From: Pseudomonas borbori
GTDB lineage: Bacteria > Pseudomonadota > Gammaproteobacteria > Pseudomonadales > Pseudomonadaceae
Assembly (NCBI RefSeq): GCF_900115555.1
Contig: NZ_FOWX01000033.1
Coordinates: 1 to 54,747, forward strand
Direction: 5' to 3'
Length of the DNA stretch: 54,747 bases
Shown: one piece after another, positions 29,489 through 37,503 of the stretch
Numbering within the stretch: the first letter of the stretch is position 1
How the letters are laid out: every line of letters starts with the position of its first letter
The notes under the pieces: generated by a model
The model's input: only the letters and a program-made list of their open reading frames with translations
Database searches by the model: none
What the model was told of the DNA's origin: nothing
Made by a program: the position numbers and the translations under genes

Positions 29489-30495
29489 AACGATGCCAAC
29501 CTGGCAAAGACGCCCTTGCCCGGCAAGCGCGCGCGATCATGGCCGCGGGACAAGTCCAGCGCCGGACCCTTGGGCACTATGCCGGTCGGGTTGATGGTGC
29601 GATGGCTGGCGTAGTAATGGCCCTTGATGTGTTCGAAATCCACGGTTGCCGCCACCCCGGGCCATTGGTACAGCTCGCGCAACCAGTTGCACAGGTTCGG
29701 GTAGTCCTCGATACGCCGCAGGTTGCACTTGAAGTGGCCGTAGTACACCGCATCGAAACGCACCAGGGTAGTGAACAGGCGCCAGTCGGCTTCGCTGAGG
29801 TATTCGCCAGCCAGGTAACGCTGCTCGCTTAGGCGCGCCTCCAGCCAATCCAGTTCGGCGAACAGCTCGCCGAAGGCTTCCTCGTAGGCAGCCTGGGCGG
29901 TGGCGAAACCGGCGCGGTACACGCCATTGTTGACCGCCGGATAGATGCGCCGATTGAGTGCGTCGATCTCGCCGCGCAGCGCTGCGGGATAAAAGTCCAG
30001 GGGATTGCCGGTCAGCCCGTCGAAAGCCGAGTTGAACATGCGGATGATTTCCGCTGACTCATTGCTGACGATGCATTGCTGCTGCTTGTCCCACAACAAT
30101 GGCACGGTCACCCGGCCGGTGTAGTTGGCGTCATCGATGGTGTAGCGCTGATGCAGGAAGTCCAGGCCGTCCAGGGCATCGCCGGTCGAGCCATGGGCCG
30201 GGTCGAAGGTCCAGCCATCGTCGAGCATCAGCCAGCTGACCACCGACACATCGATCAGATCCTGCAAGCCCTTGAGTTGACGCAGGATCAGGGTGCGATG
30301 GGCCCAGGGGCAGGCGAGGGATACATACAGGTGATAGCGACCGGCTTGCGCCTTGAAACCACCTTCGCCGCTAGGCCCGATGCTGCCGTCGGCGGTGATC
30401 CAGTTGCGTCGCCGGGCATCCTCACGCTTGAAGCGACCATCGGCGGCCGTGTCGTACCACTGGTCATGCCAGCGACCGTCAATCAATAAACCCAT
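29473..30495 (-). CDS. Glutathionyl-hydroquinone reductase (GST Xi class)
   Basis: A 340-residue YqjG/PcpF-type enzyme that reduces glutathionyl-hydroquinones with glutathione. The catalytic cysteine is C62 in the CPWA motif (SLACPWAHRTLILRQ). The N-terminal trait MGLLIDGRWHDQWYDT and the all-helical C-terminal domain (LSEADWRLFTTLVRFDAVY, FKCNLRRIEDYPNLCNWLRE) fit the family. It overlaps the 3' end of cysG tail to tail by 16 bp and has no clear partner genes. Confidence 0.93.
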   Translation of the reverse strand: MGLLIDGRWHDQWYDTAADGRFKREDARRRNWITADGSIGPSGEGGFKAQAGRYHLYVSLACPWAHRTLILRQLKGLQDLIDVSVVSWLMLDDGWTFDPAHGSTGDALDGLDFLHQRYTIDDANYTGRVTVPLLWDKQQQCIVSNESAEIIRMFNSAFDGLTGNPLDFYPAALRGEIDALNRRIYPAVNNGVYRAGFATAQAAYEEAFGELFAELDWLEARLSEQRYLAGEYLSEADWRLFTTLVRFDAVYYGHFKCNLRRIEDYPNLCNWLRELYQWPGVAATVDFEHIKGHYYASHRTINPTGIVPKGPALDLSRGHDRARLPGKGVFARLASFQTSA

Positions 30496-30585
30496 TACTC
30501 GACTCCTTCAGCTCTACGGCTCATGGCTTCAGTCTAACGGCAAGGGTTCGATTGAAAGGTGGAAAAAGCTGCCTGTAAAAATCGA

Positions 30586-31569
30586 CTAAACCGATATGTT
30601 TCGTGCGTCCCAGCGCTGCTGCGCCTGCTCGAACGCCTCTTCACGGGGGATGCCCAGGCCGCGCAGGGCCACGGCCATGCTGCTCAATACCGCGAGCCGG
30701 CCATAAGCGTCCTCGACTTCGCCGCGCCAGAACGCCTGCAGGTGCTCCGGGTGCAGCGACTCAGGCTTGACGTGGCGCTGCGCCGACAACGGTGGCCAGT
30801 CTTCGTCCCAGTTCTCGCCGTTGACCGTGCCATAGAGATGGCTGGTAGCGTCCGGGTTGATTTCCATCTCGCCACCTTCACCCTTGATCACCAGCACGGT
30901 GTCGCCGAGCAGTTGGCTGGCTTCACGGTGGACCGCCTGGTAACCGGGGTGAAAGATGCTCTGCAAGCCGCAGCGCGCCGCTAACGGGTTGAGAATGCGG
31001 GTCAGCGAGTGGATCGGCGAGCGCAAGCCGAGGATGTTGCGCAGGTCGATCATCCGCTGCAGTTGCGGCATCCAGTCGCCCAGCGGGATAAACGCCAGGT
31101 GCTGCTCCTGCAAGGCGCGTTCGACCTCGCTCCAGTTGCGGCACAGTGGAATCTGCAGCAGCCCGATCACTTGTTCGCTGTACAGCCGGCCGGCGGTGTG
31201 CGCGCCGCCGCCATGCAGGAGGATGCGCACGCCGCTGTTGGCCAGGGCCTTGGCGGCGAGGAGAAACCAGGGCAAATGACGTTTCTTGCCGGCATAGCTG
31301 GGCCAATCCAGGTCGAGCGCAATGGCCGGCGCCTGCAGGCGCTCGCGCACCGCCTCGGCAAAGCCGGCCATCTCCTCGGCGCTTTCTTCTTTGTGCCGCA
31401 GCAGCATCAGGAAGGCGCCAAGCTGGGTGTCCTCGGCCTTGCCGTCGAGCAGCATGCCCATGGCTTCACGGGCTTCCTCGCGGCTCAGGTTGCGCGCGCC
31501 GCGCTTGCCTTTGCCGAGGATGCGTACGAATTGGGCAAAAGGGTGTTCCGCAGGGGTGACAAGGTTCAT
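30586..31569 (-). CDS. Anthranilate phosphoribosyltransferase-like protein (TrpD2/YbiB)
   Basis: A 327-residue protein of the TrpD2 family. It has the TrpD-like N-terminal helical domain (LSREEAREAMGMLLDGKAEDTQLGAFLMLLRHKEE), the LLHGGGAHTAG loop and the GLRSPIHSLTRILNPL segment. TrpD2 (E. coli YbiB) binds nucleic acid and does not make tryptophan intermediates; trp genes are absent here. The ATG overlaps the stop of tusE (ATGA), so it is translated with the sulfur-relay operon. It is sometimes annotated as a glycosyl transferase family protein. Confidence 0.85.
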   Translation of the reverse strand: MNLVTPAEHPFAQFVRILGKGKRGARNLSREEAREAMGMLLDGKAEDTQLGAFLMLLRHKEESAEEMAGFAEAVRERLQAPAIALDLDWPSYAGKKRHLPWFLLAAKALANSGVRILLHGGGAHTAGRLYSEQVIGLLQIPLCRNWSEVERALQEQHLAFIPLGDWMPQLQRMIDLRNILGLRSPIHSLTRILNPLAARCGLQSIFHPGYQAVHREASQLLGDTVLVIKGEGGEMEINPDATSHLYGTVNGENWDEDWPPLSAQRHVKPESLHPEHLQAFWRGEVEDAYGRLAVLSSMAVALRGLGIPREEAFEQAQQRWDARNISV

Positions 31570-31901
31570 AGGCAATTCGTCGGTTTGGGCAGGCCCGCCA
31601 GCTTGGCGGCGAGTTTGGCGGGAGCGCCTTTGAACAGCAGATTGAGGTGCAGGCTGTTGCCCTTTTCCGGGCCCAGCTTGAGCGCCACATATTTGATCAG
31701 TGGCCGGTTGGCTGGCGACAGCTGGAACTCGGCATAGAAGGCCCGCAGCAAATGCAGGATCTGCCAATGCTCGGCGCTCAGGATCAGTTGTTCCTGCTGC
31801 GCCAGGGCCTCGGCCACCGCTTCCGACCAGTCGGCCAGGGCGAGCAGGTAACCGTCCTTGTCCAGCTCGATACGCCGACCGGCAACGCTTAAATGTGTCA
31901 T
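31566..31901 (-). CDS. tusE: TusE/DsrC sulfurtransferase
   Basis: A 111-residue DsrC-fold protein that takes persulfide from TusBCD and passes it to MnmA for tRNA thiolation. The penultimate Cys110 (ending KPTNCL) is the active residue. SAEHWQILHLLRAFYAEFQLSP is the family helix. The second cysteine found in dissimilatory DsrC is absent, as expected for TusE. It overlaps tusB and the trpD2-like gene by 4 bp on each side. Confidence 0.93.
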   Translation of the reverse strand: MTHLSVAGRRIELDKDGYLLALADWSEAVAEALAQQEQLILSAEHWQILHLLRAFYAEFQLSPANRPLIKYVALKLGPEKGNSLHLNLLFKGAPAKLAAKLAGLPKPTNCL

Positions 31902-32197
31902 AGCCAGCTGTTGACCTTGTCGAAACGGCAACTCAGCTCGACGAAGCCCGGGTAGTCGACCACCTGGACCCGCGCCGGCGCGGCGAGGGCGCGCGCGCAG
32001 AGGTCTTCGTCGAGGGCGAACAGGCCGATAGCGGCCGGCATCAGCTCCAGGGCCTGGCGCTGCGCCGTGCCGGGTTGCAGGGCGTAAACCGCATCGCCGC
32101 AGAGCAACAGGCCGTCGGCGGGGCCGAGCAGGCGCAGGCAGCTGCTCAGCCGGCCGTCGCTGAACGGTGAATGGGACAACACATGCAAGGTAGCCAT
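31898..32197 (-). CDS. tusB: TusB sulfur-relay subunit
   Basis: A 99-residue DsrH-like subunit of the TusBCD heterohexamer. The start MATLHVLSHSPFSDGRL and the GPADGLLLCGDAVYAL strand are typical. It is coupled by overlaps to tusC and tusE. Its role is structural support for sulfur passing to TusE. Confidence 0.9.
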   Translation of the reverse strand: MATLHVLSHSPFSDGRLSSCLRLLGPADGLLLCGDAVYALQPGTAQRQALELMPAAIGLFALDEDLCARALAAPARVQVVDYPGFVELSCRFDKVNSWL

Positions 32198-32556
32198 CAG
32201 AGGGTGATCACCTGGTCGTAACGGTCGATAAGCGCGCTCAGGGCGGCATCATCCAGCACCTCGGCCGCCAGTGTCAGCGTCTGTTGCTCCAGGCCGCGCT
32301 CCTGCAGGCTGCGCGTCGAGGCATACAGTGACTCCACACCGAACAGCGGCAACGCCTGCAAGTTGGCACCCAGGTCTTTCTGCTGCAGGGCTGAGGGCTG
32401 TTGCGCCGGCGCCAACTGGAACACGCCGTCGTCGAGAAACAACATGCCGAGGGGCAGGTCGAATGCGCCGCCAGCCAAGGCGATATCCAGCGCTTCACGG
32501 GCGCTGGGCCCGGACCAGGGCGACTGGCGGTTGATGATCAGCAACGATTTACTCAT
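32197..32556 (-). CDS. tusC: TusC sulfur-relay subunit
   Basis: A 119-residue DsrF-like subunit. It begins MSKSLLIINRQSPWSGPSAR and has the ALDIALAGGAFDLPLGMLFL core. It starts one base after the tusD stop and overlaps tusB by one base. Confidence 0.9.
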   Translation of the reverse strand: MSKSLLIINRQSPWSGPSAREALDIALAGGAFDLPLGMLFLDDGVFQLAPAQQPSALQQKDLGANLQALPLFGVESLYASTRSLQERGLEQQTLTLAAEVLDDAALSALIDRYDQVITL

Positions 32557-32557
32557 T

Positions 32558-32950
32558 TCAAGGTCCTCCGAAGCAGATCAGGCGATCGGCTGTTTGCGCG
32601 GCCTCATGCAACTGGCCCAGTCCGGAAAGGTCCCAGGGAGCATCCAGATTGCCGGCGCTGCGCTGGTAGCGTTGCGCTTCCTGCTCGTTGAGGATGCCGC
32701 GGCGTAAGGCTGCGGCAATGCAGACGACGCCATCGAGCTGCTGTTGGCGTACCAGTTCGCGCCATTCGGCAGGGATATCCAGCTCATCCTGGGCGCTGAC
32801 CACATTGCTCGAGGCGTTGTGCACCGCATCCTGGTAGAAGAACAACCGCACGATCTGATGGCCGCCAGCCAGGGCTGCCTGAACAAAACGCAGGGCACGC
32901 CGGGACGAGGGTGCATGCGGCGGGGCGAAGAGGGCGATGGCGAATTTCAT
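32558..32950 (-). CDS. tusD: TusD sulfurtransferase subunit
   Basis: A 130-residue DsrE-like catalytic subunit that receives sulfur from TusA. Cys77 (QLDGVVCIAAALRRGI) corresponds to E. coli Cys78. Start MKFAIALFAPPHAPSS is conserved. It leads the tusD-C-B-E-trpD2 operon. mnmA, the final user of the sulfur, is about 22 kb away. Confidence 0.92.
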   Translation of the reverse strand: MKFAIALFAPPHAPSSRRALRFVQAALAGGHQIVRLFFYQDAVHNASSNVVSAQDELDIPAEWRELVRQQQLDGVVCIAAALRRGILNEQEAQRYQRSAGNLDAPWDLSGLGQLHEAAQTADRLICFGGP

Positions 32951-33015
32951 ATAAAACCCGGCAGGGAAATCTGCCGCAATGATAAAGCTTGAGCGCGCAA
33001 GATGCTCGCCGCACC

Positions 33016-33043
33016 CATGAAAAAGCCCGCCGAAGCGGGCTTC
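33016..33043 (-). terminator. Terminator of the yccA-like gene
   Basis: AAAAAGCCCGC-CGAA-GCGGGCTT hairpin with a T run on the minus strand, between the stop at 33060 and the tusD start. Confidence 0.9.
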
Positions 33044-33059
33044 GGGGGCAACTCGAAGA

Positions 33060-33728
33060 TCAGTCGTCGCTGCCCATGATGCCCATGATCTGCAGCAGGC
33101 TGATGAACAGGTTGTAGAGCGATACATACAGGCTGATGGTGGCCATGATGTAGTTGCGCTCGCCGCCATGGATGATGGCGCTGGTCTGGTACAGGATGCA
33201 GGCCGAGGAAAACAGCACGAAGCCGGCGCTGATCGCCAGCTGCAGGCCGCTGATCTGGAAGAAGAAGCCCGCCACCATGGCGCCGATCAGGACGAAGAAA
33301 CCGGCGGTGATGAAGCCGCTGAGAAAGCTCATGTCCTTGCGCGAAATCAGCACATAGGCAGACAGGCCACAGAAAACCAGAGCCGTCATGGTGAAGGCTG
33401 AACTGACTACTTCGGCGCCGTTGGCCATGCCCAGGTAGCGATTGAGGATCGGCCCCAGGGTGTAGCCCATGAAACCGGTCAGGGCGAGGGTGGAGAGCAG
33501 GCCCCAGGACGAGTCACGCAGTTTGGCAGTGAGGAAGAACAGGCCATAGAAGCCGATCAGCACCACGAAAAAGTTGGGGTAAGGCACATTGGCGCGCTGC
33601 GCCATAAAGGCGACCAATCCGCTGAAGGCCAGGGTGATGGCCAGCAGGCCGTAAGTATTGCGCAGTACGCGGCTGACTTCTTGCTGTTCAACCTGGGCGT
33701 GACTGAGTGCGTAATCTTGGTCGTGCAT
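33060..33728 (-). CDS. Bax inhibitor-1/YccA family membrane protein
   Basis: A 222-residue inner-membrane protein with seven predicted helices. The N-terminal stretch MHDQDYALSHAQVEQQEVSR is cytosolic and the first helix starts at NTYGLLAITLAFSGLVAF. The E. coli homologue YccA binds and modulates FtsH. The family signature GERNYIMATISLYVSLYNLF is at the C-terminus. It is monocistronic, with its own terminator. Confidence 0.92.
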   Translation of the reverse strand: MHDQDYALSHAQVEQQEVSRVLRNTYGLLAITLAFSGLVAFMAQRANVPYPNFFVVLIGFYGLFFLTAKLRDSSWGLLSTLALTGFMGYTLGPILNRYLGMANGAEVVSSAFTMTALVFCGLSAYVLISRKDMSFLSGFITAGFFVLIGAMVAGFFFQISGLQLAISAGFVLFSSACILYQTSAIIHGGERNYIMATISLYVSLYNLFISLLQIMGIMGSDD

Positions 33729-33814
33729 GGCGACACTCCTATGAAGACTAATAGATCCGTGATCAGAGCTGCACTGATCATAACAGAGCGTTGAACGCTG
33801 CCAACCTCTAGAGT

Positions 33815-33842
33815 TTGACAGTGTGTTGCGTTCCGGTAAGAT
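33815..33842 (+). promoter_or_regulatory. Sigma-70 type promoter of tRNA-Ser
   Basis: TTGACA (33815-33820) and TAAGAT (33837-33842) are separated by 16 bases and lie 63 bp before the tRNA. Confidence 0.75.
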
Positions 33843-33904
33843 AGCCGCCCGCAGCCGTGCCAAGGTGTAGCCGGGCCGTTAAAGCCACGGTTTGGGGCTG
33901 TTTG

Positions 33905-33992
33905 GGAAGCGTGGCCGAGTGGTTTAAGGCAGCGGTCTTGAAAACCGCCGATGGGAAACTGTCCTAGAGTTCGAATCTCTACGCTTCCGCCA
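33905..33992 (+). tRNA. tRNA-Ser(UGA)
   Basis: An 88-base tRNA with acceptor stem GGAAGCG/CGCTTCC, a long variable arm as for class II tRNAs, the anticodon TGA in CTTGAAA, the T-loop GTTCGAATC and an encoded CCA end. Confidence 0.95.
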
Positions 33993-34063
33993 TATGCATG
34001 ACAAGCGCTTGACAGCGTTTTTCTCCAAAGCAGAGCGCTACGAGCTGCTTGCTTGGTGATCAT

Positions 34064-34093
34064 AAAAAAGCCCTCGGTCCCGAGGGCTTTTTT
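34064..34093 (+). terminator. Terminator after tRNA-Ser
   Basis: AAAAAAGCCCTCG-GTC-CGAGGGCTTTTTT hairpin about 70 bp beyond the tRNA. Confidence 0.9.
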
Positions 34094-34791
34094 GTGCCTG
34101 GAAGAACGCATGCCGGTCGCCAATCCCGCCAACAGCTCACAGCAAGCGGATGATCGCATCCGGCAACCCTCTTCGAGAGTCCTGCACGGTGTGCCGCCGT
34201 TGCCGTACCTCTGGCGCATCTCTGTGCCGCCCTCGGGCGTAGAGCAAATTGCCTCCTGCCGCCGCCACGAAAAGCCTGGCAAGCGAAGTCGATAGCCATT
34301 TCATATAGGTAGTTATCTTCGTAAAAACAATAACTTGTGATCCAATAATTCAGCCTGTGATGATTCCGACGTTCTCTTGACAAACAGAGGGGGTGATTCT
34401 TTAGTAAGTCATGGGCGAGGGTGGAATTAATGAGGCTTGCCGTGCAGAAGAGGGCGCCAGTTCCAAGGGTATCTGTCGCACCAGAAAAAGAATGCATAAG
34501 GTGCAGGAATACGCTTATTCACAACGCTAGGGTGCGTGTGCGGGATCTTCTTGTTGCGTGCTCCTTTCGTGGGTTGCCTTTCTCCTGAGCGCTAGCGTCA
34601 GGCAGGTGTCGCGGTACTGCTAGGGCTTTTTCTACCTCAGATCACTGATGAGCGAATGCAATTCAGCGGGAAAGTGCGTGCCAGTGATTGAGAGGGTCGC
34701 CATCGTCGAGCAAGGAGCACACGGAGCAGTCGAGACCAAGGTATAGAGGCTGGGCTGCAGTTGGACAACACAGCACTGAGAGGTCAAGGCC
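34094..34791. other. Gene-poor region ahead of the multicopper oxidase cluster
   Basis: About 700 bp without a supported gene. Short open frames here show no family resemblance. A TTGACA at 34379-34384 could be a -35 element, with a TTTAGT-like -10. The region must contain the promoter of the oxidase cluster. Confidence 0.5.
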
Positions 34792-36702
34792 ATGACGTCC
34801 CAATTCTTGGAGAACGTGGGCACGCTAGGGGCGGGAGCCTGGAAGATTTCCATCAGGCGCGGTGGTTGGGAGCCGCTGCCCGGTACAGGGGAGAAACTCC
34901 CGGAGAGCCGCGAGGGCCGGCGCGCGTTCCTGAAGTTCACGGCTGCGGCGATGGCCGCACCGCTTCTGTTCGCCTCGCCCGACAGCAATGCCAGACGGCG
35001 GCGGGCGCCGGATCCAACACCCGAACCGGAGCCAGAACCGACGCCCGTGGTGTTGCCGCCGAGCCCGCCGACTATTCCCTGGGTCGAGGAATTACCCAGC
35101 GCCATCACCCCCTTGTCACCCGTCAGCCTGAATCCGCCCCCTGCACTAAACGCGAATACCGCGGCTGGCGAATGCGGCCGCGCGGATCACCAGCGCTGGG
35201 CCGAGCTGCACGGCACGCCGCGGCAGTACCCGGTGACGCATTACGAACTGAGCGCCAAGGAGAATCCAGCCTGGGTGTTCAATCCGGCCTACCCGCCGCA
35301 GCGCATCTGGGGCTTCGCCGTAGGCTCCGCCGCCGCGAGCACTCCGGGGCCGACCATAATGACCCGTTACGGGGAGCCGGTGGTCGTCCGCTTCCATAAC
35401 AAATTGCCGCAGAATCATGTCGGCTTCGGCTCGCCGGAAATCTCGATTCACCTGCACAATGCGCACGCTCCTTCGGAAAGCGACGGTTTCCCCGGCGACT
35501 ATTTCAGTCCGAACAAGGCCGGCCCGACCCTGGCCGAACCTGGGCAGTTCAAGGATCATTTCTACCCGAATATCTGTGCCGGCTATGACAGCTACCAGAA
35601 CGGCCTGGGCGATTACCGCGAGGCGCTGGCCACGCTCTGGTACCACGACCACACCTTCGATTTCACCGCACCCAACCTATACCTGGGTATGGCCGGCTTC
35701 TATCTGATGTATGACGACCTCGACTCGGGCAACGAGCGCGACGCCAACCCCAGCGCTCTGCGCCTGCCAAGCCACCCTTACGATTACCCGCTGAGCTTCG
35801 GCGATCGGCGTTTCGACGCCGGAGGCCGGTTGGTGTACGACCAGGTCAGCCCCGAAGGCACCCTGGGCGACAAGATAGCGGTCAACGGCAAGATCGAGCC
35901 GGTGCTGCGGGTGGCGGCGCGCAAATACCGCTTCCGCCTGCTCGACATAGGGCCGAGCCGCACCTACGAGCTCTACCTGACCAAAACCAATGGAGTGGTG
36001 CAGACCTTCACTTACATCGGCAACGACGGAAATCTGCTGCCGGCACCGCTGAAAAACCAGTTCAAGGTGCACATTGCGGTAGCAGAGCGTGCCGACATCG
36101 TCATCGACTTCTCCAGGTACCCGATTGGCACTGAGCTATATCTGAGCAACCGCCTCGAGCAGGACTTGACCCGTCAGCCCGGTGACGTCAAGGCGCCGGG
36201 TACTCCGGTGCTGAAATTCATCGTCGATCGCTACCCGCCGGAACAGGATCTCAGCCGAGTGCCGGATGTGCTGAGGCCATTGCCGCCACTCGATTTGGCC
36301 GAGATCGCCGCCGCGCCGGTACGGCGATGGGTGTTCGAGCGCGCCAATGGCATGTGGGCGATCAACGGGCAGTTTTTCAACCCCAACACCGCACGTGCGG
36401 TGATCCCCATGGGCGGTGCCGAGGTCTGGGAGCTGGTGAATATCGACAACGGCTGGGATCACCCGATCCATATCCATTTCGAGGAGGGGCGCATCCTCAG
36501 CAAAACTAAGGATGGGGTCAGCGTGCCCGTGCCGCCGCATGAGCAGGGGCGCAAGGATGTCTATGTGCTCCAGGGCATGTCGACTATCCGGGTGTTCCTG
36601 CGCTTTCGCGACTTCACCGGCAAGTACGTCATGCACTGCCACAACCTGATCCACGAGGACCACGCGATGATGCTGCGCTGGGACATCAAGGACGACGACT
36701 AG
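34792..36702 (+). CDS. Tat-exported multicopper oxidase (CotA/bilirubin-oxidase type), copy 1
   Basis: A 636-residue periplasmic or surface oxidase that should couple one-electron oxidation of a metal or phenolic substrate to reduction of O2. All copper-binding motifs are intact: H220-L-H222, H285-D-H287, HPIHIH (557-562), and H615-C-H ... H621 ... M626 with the type-1 Cys616 and axial Met. A Tat motif is seen as GRRAFLK (42-48) with a hydrophobic stretch to about 61, but 41 residues precede it. After the signal there is a Pro/Glu-rich linker (PDPTPEPEPEPTP). Start at 34792 follows GAGAGG and aligns with the second copy. It is followed 23 bp later by an SCO-type copper chaperone. The substrate is unknown; manganese or phenolics are possible. 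Confidence 0.9.
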   Translation: MTSQFLENVGTLGAGAWKISIRRGGWEPLPGTGEKLPESREGRRAFLKFTAAAMAAPLLFASPDSNARRRRAPDPTPEPEPEPTPVVLPPSPPTIPWVEELPSAITPLSPVSLNPPPALNANTAAGECGRADHQRWAELHGTPRQYPVTHYELSAKENPAWVFNPAYPPQRIWGFAVGSAAASTPGPTIMTRYGEPVVVRFHNKLPQNHVGFGSPEISIHLHNAHAPSESDGFPGDYFSPNKAGPTLAEPGQFKDHFYPNICAGYDSYQNGLGDYREALATLWYHDHTFDFTAPNLYLGMAGFYLMYDDLDSGNERDANPSALRLPSHPYDYPLSFGDRRFDAGGRLVYDQVSPEGTLGDKIAVNGKIEPVLRVAARKYRFRLLDIGPSRTYELYLTKTNGVVQTFTYIGNDGNLLPAPLKNQFKVHIAVAERADIVIDFSRYPIGTELYLSNRLEQDLTRQPGDVKAPGTPVLKFIVDRYPPEQDLSRVPDVLRPLPPLDLAEIAAAPVRRWVFERANGMWAINGQFFNPNTARAVIPMGGAEVWELVNIDNGWDHPIHIHFEEGRILSKTKDGVSVPVPPHEQGRKDVYVLQGMSTIRVFLRFRDFTGKYVMHCHNLIHEDHAMMLRWDIKDDD

Positions 36703-36725
36703 TCGCCGCGACTGGAGGTAATGCA

Positions 36726-37388
36726 ATGAATACGCGAAGAAACCTACTGGCCGGAATGGGCGCGGTGGCATTGGGCGGACTGCTGTGGAATCGACTGCCG
36801 GTGGAATTGGAGCATGCCGTGGCCGAAGAAATCGACACCGGCTCACCTTCGAGCTATTTCCCCAACGTCTGGCTCTATACCCATGAGGGCGAGAAAGTGC
36901 GGTTCTACGACGATCTGGTGCGAGGCAAGATCGTTGCCATCAATATGATGTACGTGATGTGCACCGGCGCCTGCCCGACCATGACCGCCAATCTGCGCAA
37001 AGTGCAGCAGATGTTGGGGGAGCGCGTGGGGCAGGATGTCTTCATGTACTCGATTACCCTGCAACCCGAGATCGACCGGCCGCAACACCTCAAGGAGTAC
37101 GTCGAACAACAACGTATCCTGCCGGGCTGGAAGTTCCTCACAGGCTCACCCGCCGACATCAGGCGGCTGCGTTACGGGCTTGGCTTCTATGATCCCGTCC
37201 CGGAAGTCGACAACAACCTGGCGACCCATACCGGCATGCTCCGCGTCGGTAATGATCGCAACCAGCGCTGGACCATGGCGCCGGCGCTGGCCGACCCGGA
37301 GCGGATCATCACCACCATCAACCATGTGGATGGCGCCATGGTGCATACCGCCTACATGAGTGGAGACGCTGCCGTTCACCTCGGTTAG
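36726..37388 (+). CDS. SCO1/SenC-type copper chaperone
   Basis: A 220-residue thioredoxin-fold protein that should carry copper to the neighbouring oxidases. The copper ligands are C79-TGA-C83 (VMCTGACPTM) and, by alignment, H168 (ATHTGML). The N-terminus MNTRRNLLAGMGAVALGG carries a twin-arginine signal, so like the oxidases it is probably exported folded. GGAGG lies 7 bp before the ATG. Such chaperones usually serve cytochrome oxidase; here the location between two multicopper oxidase genes suggests a dedicated copper supply. Confidence 0.88.
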   Translation: MNTRRNLLAGMGAVALGGLLWNRLPVELEHAVAEEIDTGSPSSYFPNVWLYTHEGEKVRFYDDLVRGKIVAINMMYVMCTGACPTMTANLRKVQQMLGERVGQDVFMYSITLQPEIDRPQHLKEYVEQQRILPGWKFLTGSPADIRRLRYGLGFYDPVPEVDNNLATHTGMLRVGNDRNQRWTMAPALADPERIITTINHVDGAMVHTAYMSGDAAVHLG

Positions 37389-37503
37389 GAGCGCGACTGC
37401 TGTGGGCGCACCTTTCCACCTCCGCACAGGGAGGGCGATTGTGCGGCGAGGGGTGACGCTCGTTAGCGAGAAGCACCCTGCGCGCCGCGGGGAGGATCGA
37501 GGC

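Noticed and set aside
30586..31569. Tryptophan biosynthesis gene trpD
   Set aside because: The sequence is of the TrpD2/YbiB type, no other trp genes are near, and it is coupled to the tus operon.
34060..34497. Possible small gene after tRNA-Ser
   Set aside because: It runs through the tRNA terminator hairpin, has no ribosome-binding site and its sequence resembles no family.
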